Source of the DNA: Veillonella sp. 3310
GTDB taxonomy: Bacteria > Bacillota > Negativicutes > Veillonellales > Veillonellaceae
Assembly (NCBI RefSeq): GCF_003999875.1
Contig: NZ_RQVJ01000007.1
Coordinates: forward strand, 1-64,000
Direction of reading: 5' to 3'
DNA length: 64,000 nucleotides
The notes under the pieces were generated by a model. That model searched no databases. It was given only the letters and a program-made list of their open reading frames with translations, and was not told the DNA's origin. Below are positions 53,981-63,347 of this stretch, in pieces. Position 1 is the first letter of the stretch. The number at the start of each line of letters is the position of its first letter. Position numbers and translations under genes: made by a program.

Positions 53981-54009
53981 ATTGTAACACCATGCCTTAT
54001 CTTTTTCAA
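53981..54009 (-). promoter_or_regulatory. Promoter for fumarase operon
   Basis: Minus-strand TTGAAA (54009-54004), 17-base spacer, TACAAT (53986-53981). Confidence 0.55.
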
Positions 54010-54242
54010 TTCTTTAAGAATAGGTGCTATAACTGTTTATTATGATAGAATCTATTATCATTTATTGAAAAATGCATATAGTTCTCTATTTGTAGAGGTA
54101 TTATAAATCCTATGCCACATCCATCAGATGGACAAACATCCACCCTTTATAAACCATTTAAAATACACATATATTTAATCTTATCAATGCGTTATTTCCT
54201 ACTAAAATCTACTATGTTTAAGCATAAAATATTGTACCCGCA

Positions 54243-54283
54243 AATGAAAAACTCTCTCACTAAATTATAATGAAAGAGTTTTA
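54243..54283 (-). terminator. Terminator after hydrogenase operon
   Basis: AAAACTCTTTCA-like stem with one mismatch and a T-tract (TTTTTCATTT) on the minus strand, about 115 bases past the last gene. Confidence 0.55.
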
Positions 54284-54398
54284 TCTATACTTTTTTATAT
54301 GTTTTCTTTTAAAAATAATGTCAACTATGATTTATTGATATAGTAAACATCAGTAAACACCTAATAGGTGTAACATTTTTTATAGACAATCATACCAA

Positions 54399-54776
54399 TT
54401 ATAGGTCCGCTGCTTCGATCCACTCTTGTAAATCTGCTTCCCCACCAATGATATCTTCGTCATAAGCACCTGCTAGCTCTGGATAGCGACATACTTCGAT
54501 GGTATAGAGAATGGCTTCATCTCGACCATTGCGGAAAGTGCCAATCCATACACCACGAATGGTAGATTCATACCACTCTACCGGTTGATCTGTATCCTTT
54601 AGATGTATTGTTACATCACCACGACCTAATGTTTCTAACACTTCCACTTGTTCTTCCATCGTAAGCCCAGTGTTTTCCACATAAATCGTATAGGTTTCAC
54701 CTGTTTTGCGCAACTGTTGCAGAGCATTTTTTAATTCTTGAAATACCGCTTTTACACGGCCAAATTCATTTTGCAT
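54399..54776 (-). CDS. HyaF/HupH-like hydrogenase accessory protein
   Basis: This 125-residue protein resembles the C-terminal domain of HupH/HyaF, which helps assemble uptake hydrogenase. Recognisable is LGRGDVTIHLKDTDQPVEWY followed by STIRGVWIGTFRN and IEVCRYPELAGAYDED. The usual N-terminal half is absent, so this is a short form. It is the last gene of the hya unit, with AAGGAG ahead of its ATG. Confidence 0.75.
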   Translation of the reverse strand: MQNEFGRVKAVFQELKNALQQLRKTGETYTIYVENTGLTMEEQVEVLETLGRGDVTIHLKDTDQPVEWYESTIRGVWIGTFRNGRDEAILYTIEVCRYPELAGAYDEDIIGGEADLQEWIEAADL

Positions 54777-54821
54777 AGAAACTCCTTATCTAATCATTAC
54801 AGTTTCATATTGTGTAGCATC

Positions 54822-55331
54822 CTATGCCTTTTTTTCATTCACAGGGGTAGCTGTTACATGCCAATTAGATAAAACCCTCAGCACCCGTTCTTTCACTTCA
54901 GCTACCGCAGCTTGCGTAGCATCACTCAAAGTAAGGCCTAATTCTAAGCTTGCAGGTTCTACACCGATGACAACGGCATCCTCTAGAGGATCTTCTTGTA
55001 ACGCACGGATACGTAAGATATCTTGCATTCCTACCTCATGCACAGAAATAGCCTCTGTAAAATAACTATTCATTTCCTCATGTGGAAACTCATACACTGT
55101 ACCCGGTGCATCACCACCATTGATAGCATCTACTAATAGTAATTTTGTCATACCTCGCATATAGGTAAGAAGCTCCATGCCCATGGTTCCCCCATCTAGA
55201 ATGGTAATAGGAGGATTAAATACATAATCCTCCCGTAATTGGTTCACCACATGGACACCGAATCCCTCATCAGTGAGCAAAATATTGCCTACCCCTAATA
55301 GTACGATGGGATTACTTTTTATTTGGTCCAT
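54822..55331 (-). CDS. hyaD: Hydrogenase maturation protease HyaD
   Basis: This 169-residue nickel-dependent endopeptidase trims the C-terminus of the hydrogenase large subunit after nickel insertion. VLLGVGNILLTDEGFGVHVV is the family signature with the nickel-binding Glu, and SVHEVGMQDILRI holds the His. It overlaps hyaC by 20 bases. No hypA-F genes are in the window. Confidence 0.93.
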   Translation of the reverse strand: MDQIKSNPIVLLGVGNILLTDEGFGVHVVNQLREDYVFNPPITILDGGTMGMELLTYMRGMTKLLLVDAINGGDAPGTVYEFPHEEMNSYFTEAISVHEVGMQDILRIRALQEDPLEDAVVIGVEPASLELGLTLSDATQAAVAEVKERVLRVLSNWHVTATPVNEKKA

Positions 55332-56028
55332 ATAAGTCCTCTATATCTTCTGGATCTGTAGGGTAAAATTTCATACCTGAAACCATACTGGATACTTCTC
55401 CAGATTCTTCCATAACATCCTCTCGGAATGCCAAATATACGTGAATAATAGTAAATAACAAGAATCCCCAAGCAATATAATGATGAATCATATGCACTTG
55501 ATATTCTGTAAATAACAAATTCACTGGATTAAAAATTTGTGCCACCCAAGTATCTGGATACACTTGTGCATACATAGCAAGACCTGTACAAATTTCTAAA
55601 AACAACATCACATAGACACCCACGTAACTTGTACGAGCCAAAGAGTTACGTAAGAAACGATGCTCCCGTTGTTGTGGCAACATCATGTAATGTTTCATAG
55701 TATCCCAAATGCCAATCCAATAGGATTTTTTATGGAATCGTGGGAACAAGCGATCACCACGATATCGGATTCCTCCGTAAATACGAAATACCAAGGAGGC
55801 AATTAAAATAAAGGCTGCAATGAAATGAATCTTGCGAATCATTTCCATAGAGAACCAACCGCCCACTGCGATTGTCGGTTCCACACTACCTGGTGTAGCT
55901 TGGAACCCTGGATTTCCAATGTATAAGCCAGTCCAGAATAGAGCCGTTACGCAAAGCACCATGGTCCAATGAAAAATGCGGAGCCATAAACTAAATACAC
56001 GGTAAGGCTTTTTATTTAATGGTAACAT
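55312..56028 (-). CDS. hyaC: NiFe-hydrogenase cytochrome b subunit
   Basis: This 238-residue integral membrane diheme cytochrome b passes hydrogen-derived electrons to the quinone pool. It has four to five membrane helices with haem His candidates in RIFHWTMVL, MIRKIHFIAAF, YQVHMIHHYIAWG and IIHVYLAF. Length is normal. It lies 15 bases after the large subunit gene. Electron acceptor is probably menaquinone, given menG in this window. Confidence 0.93.
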   Translation of the reverse strand: MLPLNKKPYRVFSLWLRIFHWTMVLCVTALFWTGLYIGNPGFQATPGSVEPTIAVGGWFSMEMIRKIHFIAAFILIASLVFRIYGGIRYRGDRLFPRFHKKSYWIGIWDTMKHYMMLPQQREHRFLRNSLARTSYVGVYVMLFLEICTGLAMYAQVYPDTWVAQIFNPVNLLFTEYQVHMIHHYIAWGFLLFTIIHVYLAFREDVMEESGEVSSMVSGMKFYPTDPEDIEDLYGPNKK

Positions 56029-56043
56029 AGATGCGCCTCCTCC

Positions 56044-57945
56044 CTATTTACATAGGGCATCTGTATTAACAGATACAATTTTTTCACCTTTTTTATTATA
56101 CAAGTGTGTCGCACATGCTAAGCAAGGGTCAAAGGAATGAATACCTTTTAAAATTTCCAATGGTTTATCTGCAATTTTAACTTTTGTATCCATCATATTT
56201 GCTTCATATGCACCATGTTCGCCAGCAATTGTTTTAGGGCACGCATTCCAAGTAGTTGGTACGATACATTGATAATTATCTACACGACCATCTTTGATGA
56301 CACACCAATGGCCTAAGCCACCACGTGGAGCATCTAGTACGCCTACACCTTTTGCCTCTTTTGGCCAAGTATTAGGATCAAATTTACGCGTATCCGCCAC
56401 TACAGTATCACCAGTTTTGATATTTTCCACTAAACGATTGTAGAAATGTTGACTCAAGTTAGCTGCCACTTGTGCATCTAATCCACGAGCTGCCGTACGG
56501 CCCACTGTGGAACATAACCATACATGAGCTGGCACGCCCAATACTTTGGACACCGCATCAATTTGGTCCACCATCATTTTTTCAGCCCAAGTTGGGTCTT
56601 TGATGACGCCTTGTTTTACTTTTACATAGACAACGATATATTTTGCCAATGGGCCCACTTCGCAAGCTTTACCTTTGAAAGTAGGGGATTTAATCCAAGA
56701 ATATTTTTTCTCTTCATCCAAGAATTCCCATTTTTTGTTGGTTCCTGTTTTAGGACCTGTGAAAGCTGGTTTCGTTACACCTTCTGTTGGATGCAATGAG
56801 GTTTCACCATTTGGATATTCAAACCAAGAATGATTGATTTCTTCTGACAAGAAGTCAGGGTTCATCAAATCTTCCCCTTCTAGTGCTGTAAATGTTGCTT
56901 TTTCCCAACCAAGCTCAAAGTTTTCTACTACACCATTCGCACGAACTAGAGCTTTTTTGAAATAATCTCCATTGCTGATGCCAGTGAACGTATCATCTGG
57001 ATAGCCACCGTAGGCTAAGACGCGTTTTTTCGCCAATCCGCCACCGTCTACCATACCGGCTTTCACATATAGATGACCAATAGCCAACAAATCTGGTAAG
57101 TAGAAATAGTTCACCAAATCTTTCGCCAAGGAGATGGATTCGTCCACACTTGCCAAACGAGCTGCATTCACAGGGGCATTCATATCATCCATGGAAATAG
57201 AACAAGGCATACCTCCTACAATGTAATGAGGATGTGGGTTTTTACCGCCGAAAATAACATGTGGTGTCACAATATCACGTTGACGATCCAAAATTGTCAA
57301 ATAGTGAGAAATAGCCATCAAATGCACTTCTGGAGGCAATAATTGATAATCTGGATGATCCCACCATTGGGCGGAGAAAATGCCTAATTGACCACTTTCT
57401 ACAATTTTTTTCACTTTTGTTTGGACAGCTGCATAATACGTAGCATTCCCTTTAGGGAACTCCTTAGGGTAGGCGGATGTGGAAGATTCCAAATCGTTTG
57501 GTTGCAATCCACTCACATTGTAAGTATCTAATACTTGTTGTTGCAATTCTGCCGTTTTCTTAGGATCTGCTTTCAACGCTTCTACTGGGCTTACCCAGTC
57601 AAGAGCATGCAAATGATAGAAATGCACAATATGGTCATGTACATCTAAACAACTATGCATCATATTGCGGATATAGTTAGCATTTTTAGGGATTTGGATA
57701 CCCAATGCATCTTCCACAGCGCGAAGAGCGGCCAAAGCATGCGTAGAAGTACATACGCCACAAATACGTTGCACAAAAGCCCACACATCACGAGGGTCAC
57801 GATTTTTTGCTACTAATTCAATACCACGCCAAGCTGTACCACTGGATAGGGCGTCTTGAACCTTACCTGTGGACTCGTCAACACTGACTTCTACACGTAA
57901 GTGACCTTCAATACGGGTCACTGGATCAACTACAACTCGTTTCAT
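56044..57945 (-). CDS. hyaB: NiFe-hydrogenase large subunit
   Basis: This 633-residue catalytic subunit carries the NiFe centre. The nickel-binding Cys pairs are in QRICGVCTSTHALAALRAV (near 63) and HSFDPCLACATH near the C-terminus. HyaD would cleave after that His, removing about 19 residues (LYNKKGEKIVSVNTDALCK). N-terminal DPVTRIEGHLRVEV is typical of group 1 enzymes. It overlaps the small-subunit stop by a TAATG. Confidence 0.97.
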   Translation of the reverse strand: MKRVVVDPVTRIEGHLRVEVSVDESTGKVQDALSSGTAWRGIELVAKNRDPRDVWAFVQRICGVCTSTHALAALRAVEDALGIQIPKNANYIRNMMHSCLDVHDHIVHFYHLHALDWVSPVEALKADPKKTAELQQQVLDTYNVSGLQPNDLESSTSAYPKEFPKGNATYYAAVQTKVKKIVESGQLGIFSAQWWDHPDYQLLPPEVHLMAISHYLTILDRQRDIVTPHVIFGGKNPHPHYIVGGMPCSISMDDMNAPVNAARLASVDESISLAKDLVNYFYLPDLLAIGHLYVKAGMVDGGGLAKKRVLAYGGYPDDTFTGISNGDYFKKALVRANGVVENFELGWEKATFTALEGEDLMNPDFLSEEINHSWFEYPNGETSLHPTEGVTKPAFTGPKTGTNKKWEFLDEEKKYSWIKSPTFKGKACEVGPLAKYIVVYVKVKQGVIKDPTWAEKMMVDQIDAVSKVLGVPAHVWLCSTVGRTAARGLDAQVAANLSQHFYNRLVENIKTGDTVVADTRKFDPNTWPKEAKGVGVLDAPRGGLGHWCVIKDGRVDNYQCIVPTTWNACPKTIAGEHGAYEANMMDTKVKIADKPLEILKGIHSFDPCLACATHLYNKKGEKIVSVNTDALCK

Positions 57946-59087
57946 TATTGGTCACTACCTTTCTGTTCCGCTTCTTTTTGTTTCGCTTCTTGTTCTGCTA
58001 AATATTTTTTCTCTTCTTGGATGGAATCATATTTATGTTTCGCTAACGTAATACCACCGTGAGCGATAACTGCACCAAAGGCGCCAAATCCTGCTACGGT
58101 TCCTAATGTATCCACATCAGTGATGGTATTTGGTGTATGAATATGAGGTAATCGTTGGTAAAAGTTGTCATTGTCCCAAAATCCCTTTTCAGAGCAACCA
58201 ATACAACCATGTCCAGATTGAATTGGATAGGACAAACCATTCCACCAACGCAAATTGCCACAAGAGTTATATGTTTCTGGTCCACGGCAACCTACTTTAT
58301 ATAAACACCAGCCAGCTTTAGATGCATCATCATCGAAGTGTTCCACAAACAATCCAGAATCAAAGAAAGGACGGCGGTAGCAAGTATCATGGATACGATT
58401 TCCATAGAATTGTTTTGGTCTTCCTTCTACGTCAAGAGGTGGAATCTCACCAAATAAAGCATAATGCATAATCACACCAGTCATCACTTCTGGAATCGGA
58501 GGGCATCCTGGTACTTTAATGATCTTTTTGCCTTTTACGATAGAAGAAACAGATACTGTATTCGTTGGGTTTGGTTTTGCTGCTTGAATACCACCCCAAG
58601 CTGCACAAGAGCCATATTCGATGATGAAAGCAGCACCCTCAGCGCATTCTTTCAATACATCTACAAATGGACGTCCACCAACTTGGCAGTACGAGCCATT
58701 TTCATCCAATGGAACGCCACCTTCAACGGCCAATACATACTTACCTTTTTTACTTTCTAACAAGTGATGTAAATGATGTTCAAATGGTTCCCCTGATGCG
58801 GCAGCCAAGGTGTCATCATACTCTAAGGCAATCATATTTAAAATCACATCAGATGCGAAAGGCGATGTGGAACGAATGAAAGATTCGTCACATCCTGTAC
58901 ATTCATGACCATGCAACCAAATCACCGTAGGTAATTCTTTTGTTTCTGCCGCTGCTACGACTTTATTTGTCAATGCTGGTGGCAACCCTAAAATAGCGGT
59001 TAACGCTACGCAGGATTTCATAAACGTACGTCGGCTTAATTTACGTTCTTGGAATAAATTCCAAAGACTATTCAATGATTCTTTCAC
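57945..59087 (-). CDS. hyaA: NiFe-hydrogenase small subunit with Tat signal
   Basis: This 380-residue subunit carries the Fe-S relay. A twin-arginine signal (KLSRRTFMKS) leads it across the membrane, and a C-terminal helix (VAGFGAFGAVIAHGGITL) anchors it. Cluster motifs are ECTGCDES, EYGSCAAWGG and VPGCPP for the proximal cluster, then DTCYRR, GWCLYKVGC and CIGCSEKG. The two extra cysteines of oxygen-tolerant enzymes are glycines here. I chose GTG at 59087, which has AAAGGGG upstream; the open frame runs 20 codons further without support. Confidence 0.95.
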   Translation of the reverse strand: MKESLNSLWNLFQERKLSRRTFMKSCVALTAILGLPPALTNKVVAAAETKELPTVIWLHGHECTGCDESFIRSTSPFASDVILNMIALEYDDTLAAASGEPFEHHLHHLLESKKGKYVLAVEGGVPLDENGSYCQVGGRPFVDVLKECAEGAAFIIEYGSCAAWGGIQAAKPNPTNTVSVSSIVKGKKIIKVPGCPPIPEVMTGVIMHYALFGEIPPLDVEGRPKQFYGNRIHDTCYRRPFFDSGLFVEHFDDDASKAGWCLYKVGCRGPETYNSCGNLRWWNGLSYPIQSGHGCIGCSEKGFWDNDNFYQRLPHIHTPNTITDVDTLGTVAGFGAFGAVIAHGGITLAKHKYDSIQEEKKYLAEQEAKQKEAEQKGSDQ

Positions 59088-59220
59088 AAAAAAGCCCCTT
59101 TCTTGCAATAACTTTATAGCGTCTATACAAATTAACGTAATACACATAGTATACCACGAAACACTTGTACTCTATAGAATATAAATCACTATTTTATAAA
59201 AATAATTTTATACCCCTAAT

Positions 59221-59538
59221 TTATAGTTTTAATAACTTACGTACGGAGGCCGCTTTTTTATAGCCACCGATACGATCTTTTTGTTTTCCTTTTTTATAGC
59301 AAATAATCGTCGGTACCCCTTGTACATCTTCTTTTAAGACAATCTCTTTCGATTCATCAATATCGATGGCAATCATGCGTGCCACACCTTGCAATTCATC
59401 GTGCAACACATCTAATTCTTCTTTCATCAACTTGCATGGATCACACCATTCTGCAGTAAAACAAGCTAGTACGATTTCGTCATCCCCTTTGACAATGGAT
59501 TTAAACTCTTCATAGGTTTTAATGGATTCTAATTTCAT
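59221..59538 (-). CDS. Thioredoxin family protein
   Basis: This 105-residue thioredoxin-fold protein has the active site AEWCDPCK (a variant CDPC in place of CGPC) and the cis-Pro loop VPTIICYKKG. It lacks a signal peptide and so acts in the cytosol, reducing disulfides. The ATG at 59538 follows GTAGGAGG. It lies between rnpB and the hydrogenase operon in the same direction. A role in hydrogenase maturation, as for HyaE, is possible but not shown. Confidence 0.88.
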   Translation of the reverse strand: MKLESIKTYEEFKSIVKGDDEIVLACFTAEWCDPCKLMKEELDVLHDELQGVARMIAIDIDESKEIVLKEDVQGVPTIICYKKGKQKDRIGGYKKAASVRKLLKL

Positions 59539-59560
59539 AACGATACCTCCTACAATAACA

Positions 59561-59583
59561 AAACCGCTCCGAAGAGCGGTTTT
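59561..59583 (-). terminator. Terminator after rnpB
   Basis: AAACCGCTC-ttcg-GAGCGGTTT on the minus strand followed by TGTTATTG, right after the RNase P RNA 3' end. Confidence 0.8.
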
Positions 59584-59587
59584 GAGC

Positions 59588-59943
59588 AAGCAATCAATAA
59601 GCCGAGTTCTGTCCTGCTTTCGCAGTGGCGATTATCTTTCTAGGCGCATAGTTGCCTATACGCTCAAGCGGCACAACCCGAAAGGTAGGCGGGCAACCCT
59701 TAACCCTTTCCTATTCGGCCTTGCTCCGGATGGGGTTTACCGAGCATACATGTTACCATGTATCTGGTGCGCTCTTACCGCGACCGTTCCACCCTTACCA
59801 CCCGAAGGTGGCGGTTTACTTTTCTGTGGCACTATTCCCTATGGTCACCCACGCCGGCCGTTAGCCGGCATCCTGCCCTATGGAGCTCGGACTTTCCTCA
59901 AGTCAAGTAGACTTGCAATCGCCTTTCATACTTACTGTTTAAG
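59588..59943 (-). ncRNA. rnpB: RNase P RNA, class A
   Basis: The minus strand has the universal core GAGGAAAGTCCGAGCTCC (about 59902-59885) near the 5' end and ACAGAACTCGGCTTAT near the 3' end. P2 is GGCGATT/AATCGCC, P1 is CAGTAAG/CTTATTG, P3 is CAAGTC/GACTTG and the conserved AGTGCCACAGAAA follows. This ribozyme removes 5' leaders from pre-tRNAs. It has its own promoter (59942-59970) and terminator. Ends are set by P1 pairing and could shift by a few bases. Confidence 0.95.
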
Positions 59944-59970
59944 TCTAGCATAGACCACCAAGAGGGTCAA
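59942..59970 (-). promoter_or_regulatory. Promoter for rnpB
   Basis: Minus-strand TTGACC (59970-59965), 17-base spacer, TAGACT (59947-59942), start near 59935-59940. Confidence 0.55.
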
Positions 59971-60001
59971 TACCTCTCTTATATATTATAACCTAAACTG
60001 C

Positions 60002-61111
60002 CTAGACTTCAAAGAAAAAATCTCTTTGTACCTTACTTTCTATGACTTCTACTTCTCCATTAGTAAACGTATTTTCTATCATTCGTTTCAACAAGGTTTG
60101 GCTCATGTATTCTGTACCATAATGGCCCGCATCCACAACGGTGATGCCTAATTCTTTTGCCAGTTGCATATCATGGTATTTTACATCCCCAGTGATATAG
60201 ACATCCGCTTTTTGCTTGGCTGCTATCTTGATGAACTCTGCTCCACTACCCGTGCATAGACCAATGCGCTGAACTTCTGCTTTCTTAGCCCCACCCCAAC
60301 GCAATTCACTGTGAGGGAATACAGATTGTAATAGTTCTTTGAACTCCTCTATCGATAGTGGCTGCGATACATTGCCAATACGCCCAATATAATGTGCATC
60401 ATAGGCATTCTCTAATGCTACTACATCATAGGCAATCTCTTCATAAGGATGAACTTTTTCCATAGAAGCTAAAACCTGACCTAATAGCTTTGCAGGAACT
60501 ACCGTTTCCACTCGTTCTTCCTGTACAGCTTCCATCATTCCCGCCTGTCCGATAAAAGGATTTGTCCCTTCTAAGGGCAAGAATCTCCCTTCTCCACCAA
60601 CAGAAAAACTGCAATGACTGTAGGCACCAATATGACCTGCCCCTGCATCGCCCATAGCTTGGCGAAGTTGTTCACTATGCGTAACCGGCACATAGACAGC
60701 CACTTTATAAGCTACGTCTCGTCCTGTTTCTTCTAGCCCTTGTATATCTTGTAACCCCAGTCGTCTAGCGACTTCATCATTGAGACCACCCTCTGTGACA
60801 TCTAAGTTCGTATGCGCACTATACACATTAATGGCATGGCATAATAGATCTTTAATCATCGTTCCTTGCATCGTATCCGTATTAATAGATTTAATACCTT
60901 TGAAGATCATCGGATGATGTGTCACGATGGTATCCACGTGCCGCTCTATCGCTTCTGACACTACTTCTGGCGTTACATCTAGGGCTGTTAATACTCGTTG
61001 TACTGGGGAACTCAAAGATCCCACTTGTAATCCGCAATTATCCCAAGACTCTTGCAACTGCAATGGCGCTCGGCGCTCAATTGCTTGAGCAATATCTTTC
61101 ATAGTAACCAT
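60002..61111 (-). CDS. Nif3-like dinuclear metal centre protein
   Basis: This 369-residue YqfO/DUF34 family protein forms a toroid with a two-metal site. VTHHPMIFKGI and VDAGHYGTEYM carry metal ligands; a middle insert (about 130-240, with HPYEEIAYDVVAL) is the extra PII-like domain of the long form. Suggested as GTP cyclohydrolase-related or metal chaperone, but not settled. It follows trmK by 89 bases, a pairing common in Firmicutes. The ATG at 61111 follows GGAGG. Confidence 0.92.
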   Translation of the reverse strand: MVTMKDIAQAIERRAPLQLQESWDNCGLQVGSLSSPVQRVLTALDVTPEVVSEAIERHVDTIVTHHPMIFKGIKSINTDTMQGTMIKDLLCHAINVYSAHTNLDVTEGGLNDEVARRLGLQDIQGLEETGRDVAYKVAVYVPVTHSEQLRQAMGDAGAGHIGAYSHCSFSVGGEGRFLPLEGTNPFIGQAGMMEAVQEERVETVVPAKLLGQVLASMEKVHPYEEIAYDVVALENAYDAHYIGRIGNVSQPLSIEEFKELLQSVFPHSELRWGGAKKAEVQRIGLCTGSGAEFIKIAAKQKADVYITGDVKYHDMQLAKELGITVVDAGHYGTEYMSQTLLKRMIENTFTNGEVEVIESKVQRDFFFEV

Positions 61112-61200
61112 ATATACCTCCTATCCACCATTTCAAGGCATACTGTAACATTCTATACTCATCAATGGTTAGACATCTTTTGTGAAAGTTTCACCTATAC

Positions 61201-61884
61201 CTATTGTAAAATGCCTTGTAAGGCTTGTAATTCTTGTTCCATCACCTGAGCTGCATCACTAGACTTCGCAGCATCACGCATGTGTTGTAATATGGATTGC
61301 AAAGTTTCAATTCTACGCTGTATGTGCTGTGTCCAAACTTCAGATTGTTCTTGTTGTAACAAAGCACCATATTCCCATAACATCGAATCTCTAGGTAGCT
61401 TATTATATACGGAAGTAGCGCCTCGTTGTACTAGCCACATATCATAATATTGGTTACCCTCTACTAAGCACGCTTCTTGAACAATGCCATACCCTTGATC
61501 TACTAAAAATTGTTTCAACTCTCGCCGATGGCTTTGTGGTTGCAATACATAAGTGTCCAATAGCTCGGGTCCTACGGAGATGATGTGTTGCATCAACTCT
61601 CCACCCATGCCACAAATGACTGCACAATCTACTTCTCCCTGTTTTGTGGCTGCCAATCCATCTCCTAGTCGACATTCAATAGATTGTTCTAACTTTCGTT
61701 CTTTCACAAATCCTTTGGCAGACTCTAACGGTCCTTGATTGACATCAATGGCAATCACCTCTTTAGCCACGCCTGATTCTATACAAGCCACCGCTAAATA
61801 CCCATGATCTGTACCCACATCTGCCACCGTTTGACACTGTGGAATCATATGCAATATTTGTTCTAATCGTTTTGAAAGTGCCAT
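61201..61884 (-). CDS. trmK: tRNA (adenine-22-N1) methyltransferase TrmK
   Basis: This 227-residue SAM methyltransferase modifies position 22 of tRNA. VADVGTDHGYLAVACIESG is the SAM site and CAVICGMGGELM the catalytic loop; a C-terminal coiled coil (about 160-225) follows. The order trmK-nif3 matches Firmicute genomes, but no sigA precedes it here. Confidence 0.92.
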   Translation of the reverse strand: MALSKRLEQILHMIPQCQTVADVGTDHGYLAVACIESGVAKEVIAIDVNQGPLESAKGFVKERKLEQSIECRLGDGLAATKQGEVDCAVICGMGGELMQHIISVGPELLDTYVLQPQSHRRELKQFLVDQGYGIVQEACLVEGNQYYDMWLVQRGATSVYNKLPRDSMLWEYGALLQQEQSEVWTQHIQRRIETLQSILQHMRDAAKSSDAAQVMEQELQALQGILQ

Positions 61885-62040
61885 AGTCTATCTCACATTT
61901 CTAATATATCTCTTACTGGCATATACATTCCTATACATATTTCATATACCATCAAAAACTGACAATTACTCTTATATACTCACTATTAATTGTTATCCCT
62001 TGTAAACTTCTCTTTCATTATACAATGAACCTCTATAGAT

Positions 62041-62074
62041 AACAAAAAAACCATCTCACAAAGTGAGATGGTTT
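62041..62074 (-). terminator. Terminator after tRNA cluster
   Basis: AAACCATCTCAC/GTGAGATGGTTT with a 3-base loop and TTTTTTTGTT on the minus strand. Confidence 0.85.
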
Positions 62075-62079
62075 CCTTA

Positions 62080-62154
62080 TGGTGGGCCCACCTGGATTTG
62101 AACCAGGGACCGACCGGTTATGAGCCGGTTGCTCTACCCCTGAGCTATAGGCCC
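62080..62154 (-). tRNA. tRNA with CAT anticodon (Met or Ile2)
   Basis: A 75-base cloverleaf with encoded CCA. Acceptor GGGCCTA pairs TGGGCCC with one wobble; the anticodon loop is CTCATAA. C4 and C5 in the acceptor fit TilS identity (lysidine-modified Ile2), but elongator Met remains possible. Confidence 0.9.
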
Positions 62155-62159
62155 TCGTT

Positions 62160-62245
62160 TGGTGCGGATGATGGGACTTGAACCCATACGAGCGTACGCT
62201 CACCACCCCCTCAAGATGGCGTGTCTGCCATTCCACCACATCCGC
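62160..62245 (-). tRNA. tRNA-Leu (GAG)
   Basis: An 86-base class II tRNA with encoded CCA. The start GCGGATGTGGTGGAAT is typical of tRNA-Leu; stem CCATC/GGTGG encloses loop TTGAGGG with anticodon GAG. A long variable arm (TGAGCGTACGCTC) is present. Confidence 0.92.
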
Positions 62246-62260
62246 ATGAGGATATGTATA

Positions 62261-62336
<76 letters not shown>

Positions 62337-62380
62337 AAATATATAAATATATGAATGTACCTAAAAAAAGGTAAAAAAAA

Positions 62381-62456
62381 TGGCGACCCCGATCGGATTT
62401 GAACCGACGATCTTCGCCGTGACAGGGCGACATGTTAACCGCTACACCACGGGGCC
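62381..62456 (-). tRNA. tRNA-Asp (GTC)
   Basis: A 76-base cloverleaf with encoded CCA. Loop CTGTCAC gives anticodon GTC; acceptor GGCCCCG pairs with CGGGGTC through one wobble. It is the first of four tRNAs transcribed leftward towards the terminator at 62041-62074. Confidence 0.95.
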
Positions 62457-62550
62457 GTGTACTGAGTACTCATATACTATACCATAGGTATTACATCTTG
62501 GCAATACCTATGGACAATTTTATATATTCCTAAAATGCATAGATATTCTT

Positions 62551-63339
62551 TTAATAGCAATTGGGTTTCCGATCCCGGAACACATTGATTTTAGACCGAA
62601 TATCTTTCACTGTATCTACGTCGATAGTGACTGTTTGTATTTGTGGTGTTTCATCACATTCTAGCAGCACTTCACCCCACGGATCTACCACCATGGAATG
62701 CCCTGCCATCGGCAATTTACCAATCATTCCACAACCATTGGCACTACAGAAATACATTTGATTTTCTATAGCTCTCGCTTGATTCAATATACGCCAATGA
62801 TGTAAGCGTAACATCGGCCATTGAGCTGGTAAAAAGAATAGCTCTATCCCTTGCAAGGCAGATTTACGAATTAGCTCAGGAAAACGAATATCATAGCAAG
62901 TGGCACTAGAACAAAGTACTCCATCTAGTTCAAATTGATGAATCCCATTACCACCAGTAAAGAATTGATCTTCTTTGGCAGGGCTAAAGCCATGCATCTT
63001 ATCATAGGTAGAGAGCAATTCCCCTTCTCGGTTGTACACATAGGTTCTATTGTAGATAGAGCCGCCTTCTTTGACAGCCACAGATCCACCAAAGATATTC
63101 ACATGTTCTGATCGCGCCAATTCCTGTAGCAAAGATTGTGACCGTTGACCATCTTCATCTGCCAATGTATGTAATTCTGGGCCCGTCATGAATCCTGTAT
63201 TCCAAGTTTCTGGCAATACAACTACATCCACACTTTGCTTTGTCAAGGCTCGCACCTTTTCTGCTAGGATATTAAAATTTCTATCCACTTGCCCAATCTC
63301 TGTATCTAATTGAACAATGCCTAATCGCAACTCTTTCAT
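62551..63339 (-). CDS. Carbon-nitrogen hydrolase (omega-amidase type)
   Basis: This 262-residue nitrilase-superfamily amidase has the Glu-Lys-Cys triad: Glu in VVLPETWNTGF, Lys in YDKMHGFSPA, Cys in SATCYDIRFPE. It resembles omega-amidase/YafV, which clears 2-oxoglutaramate or 2-oxosuccinamate. The ATG at 63339 follows TAGGAGG. It is eight bases after cysE; the pair may share a transcript, and amidase action on sulfur-amino-acid salvage products is one possibility. Confidence 0.9.
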   Translation of the reverse strand: MKELRLGIVQLDTEIGQVDRNFNILAEKVRALTKQSVDVVVLPETWNTGFMTGPELHTLADEDGQRSQSLLQELARSEHVNIFGGSVAVKEGGSIYNRTYVYNREGELLSTYDKMHGFSPAKEDQFFTGGNGIHQFELDGVLCSSATCYDIRFPELIRKSALQGIELFFLPAQWPMLRLHHWRILNQARAIENQMYFCSANGCGMIGKLPMAGHSMVVDPWGEVLLECDETPQIQTVTIDVDTVKDIRSKINVFRDRKPNCY

Positions 63340-63347
63340 AGTTCCTC

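Larger units (their letters stand above)
53935..54398. other. Intergenic region, fumarase promoter and hydrogenase terminator
   Basis: A 464-base gap. It holds the fumarase promoter (53981-54009), the terminator of the hydrogenase unit (54243-54283) and a small ACACCT-aat-AGGTGT hairpin near 54357-54371. The rest is AT-rich with no gene I can support. Confidence 0.55.

Noticed and set aside
59522-59953. Open reading frames on the plus strand across 59522-59953
   Set aside because: They lie antisense to the RNase P RNA, whose conserved core and pairings are evident; no ribosome site supports a protein.
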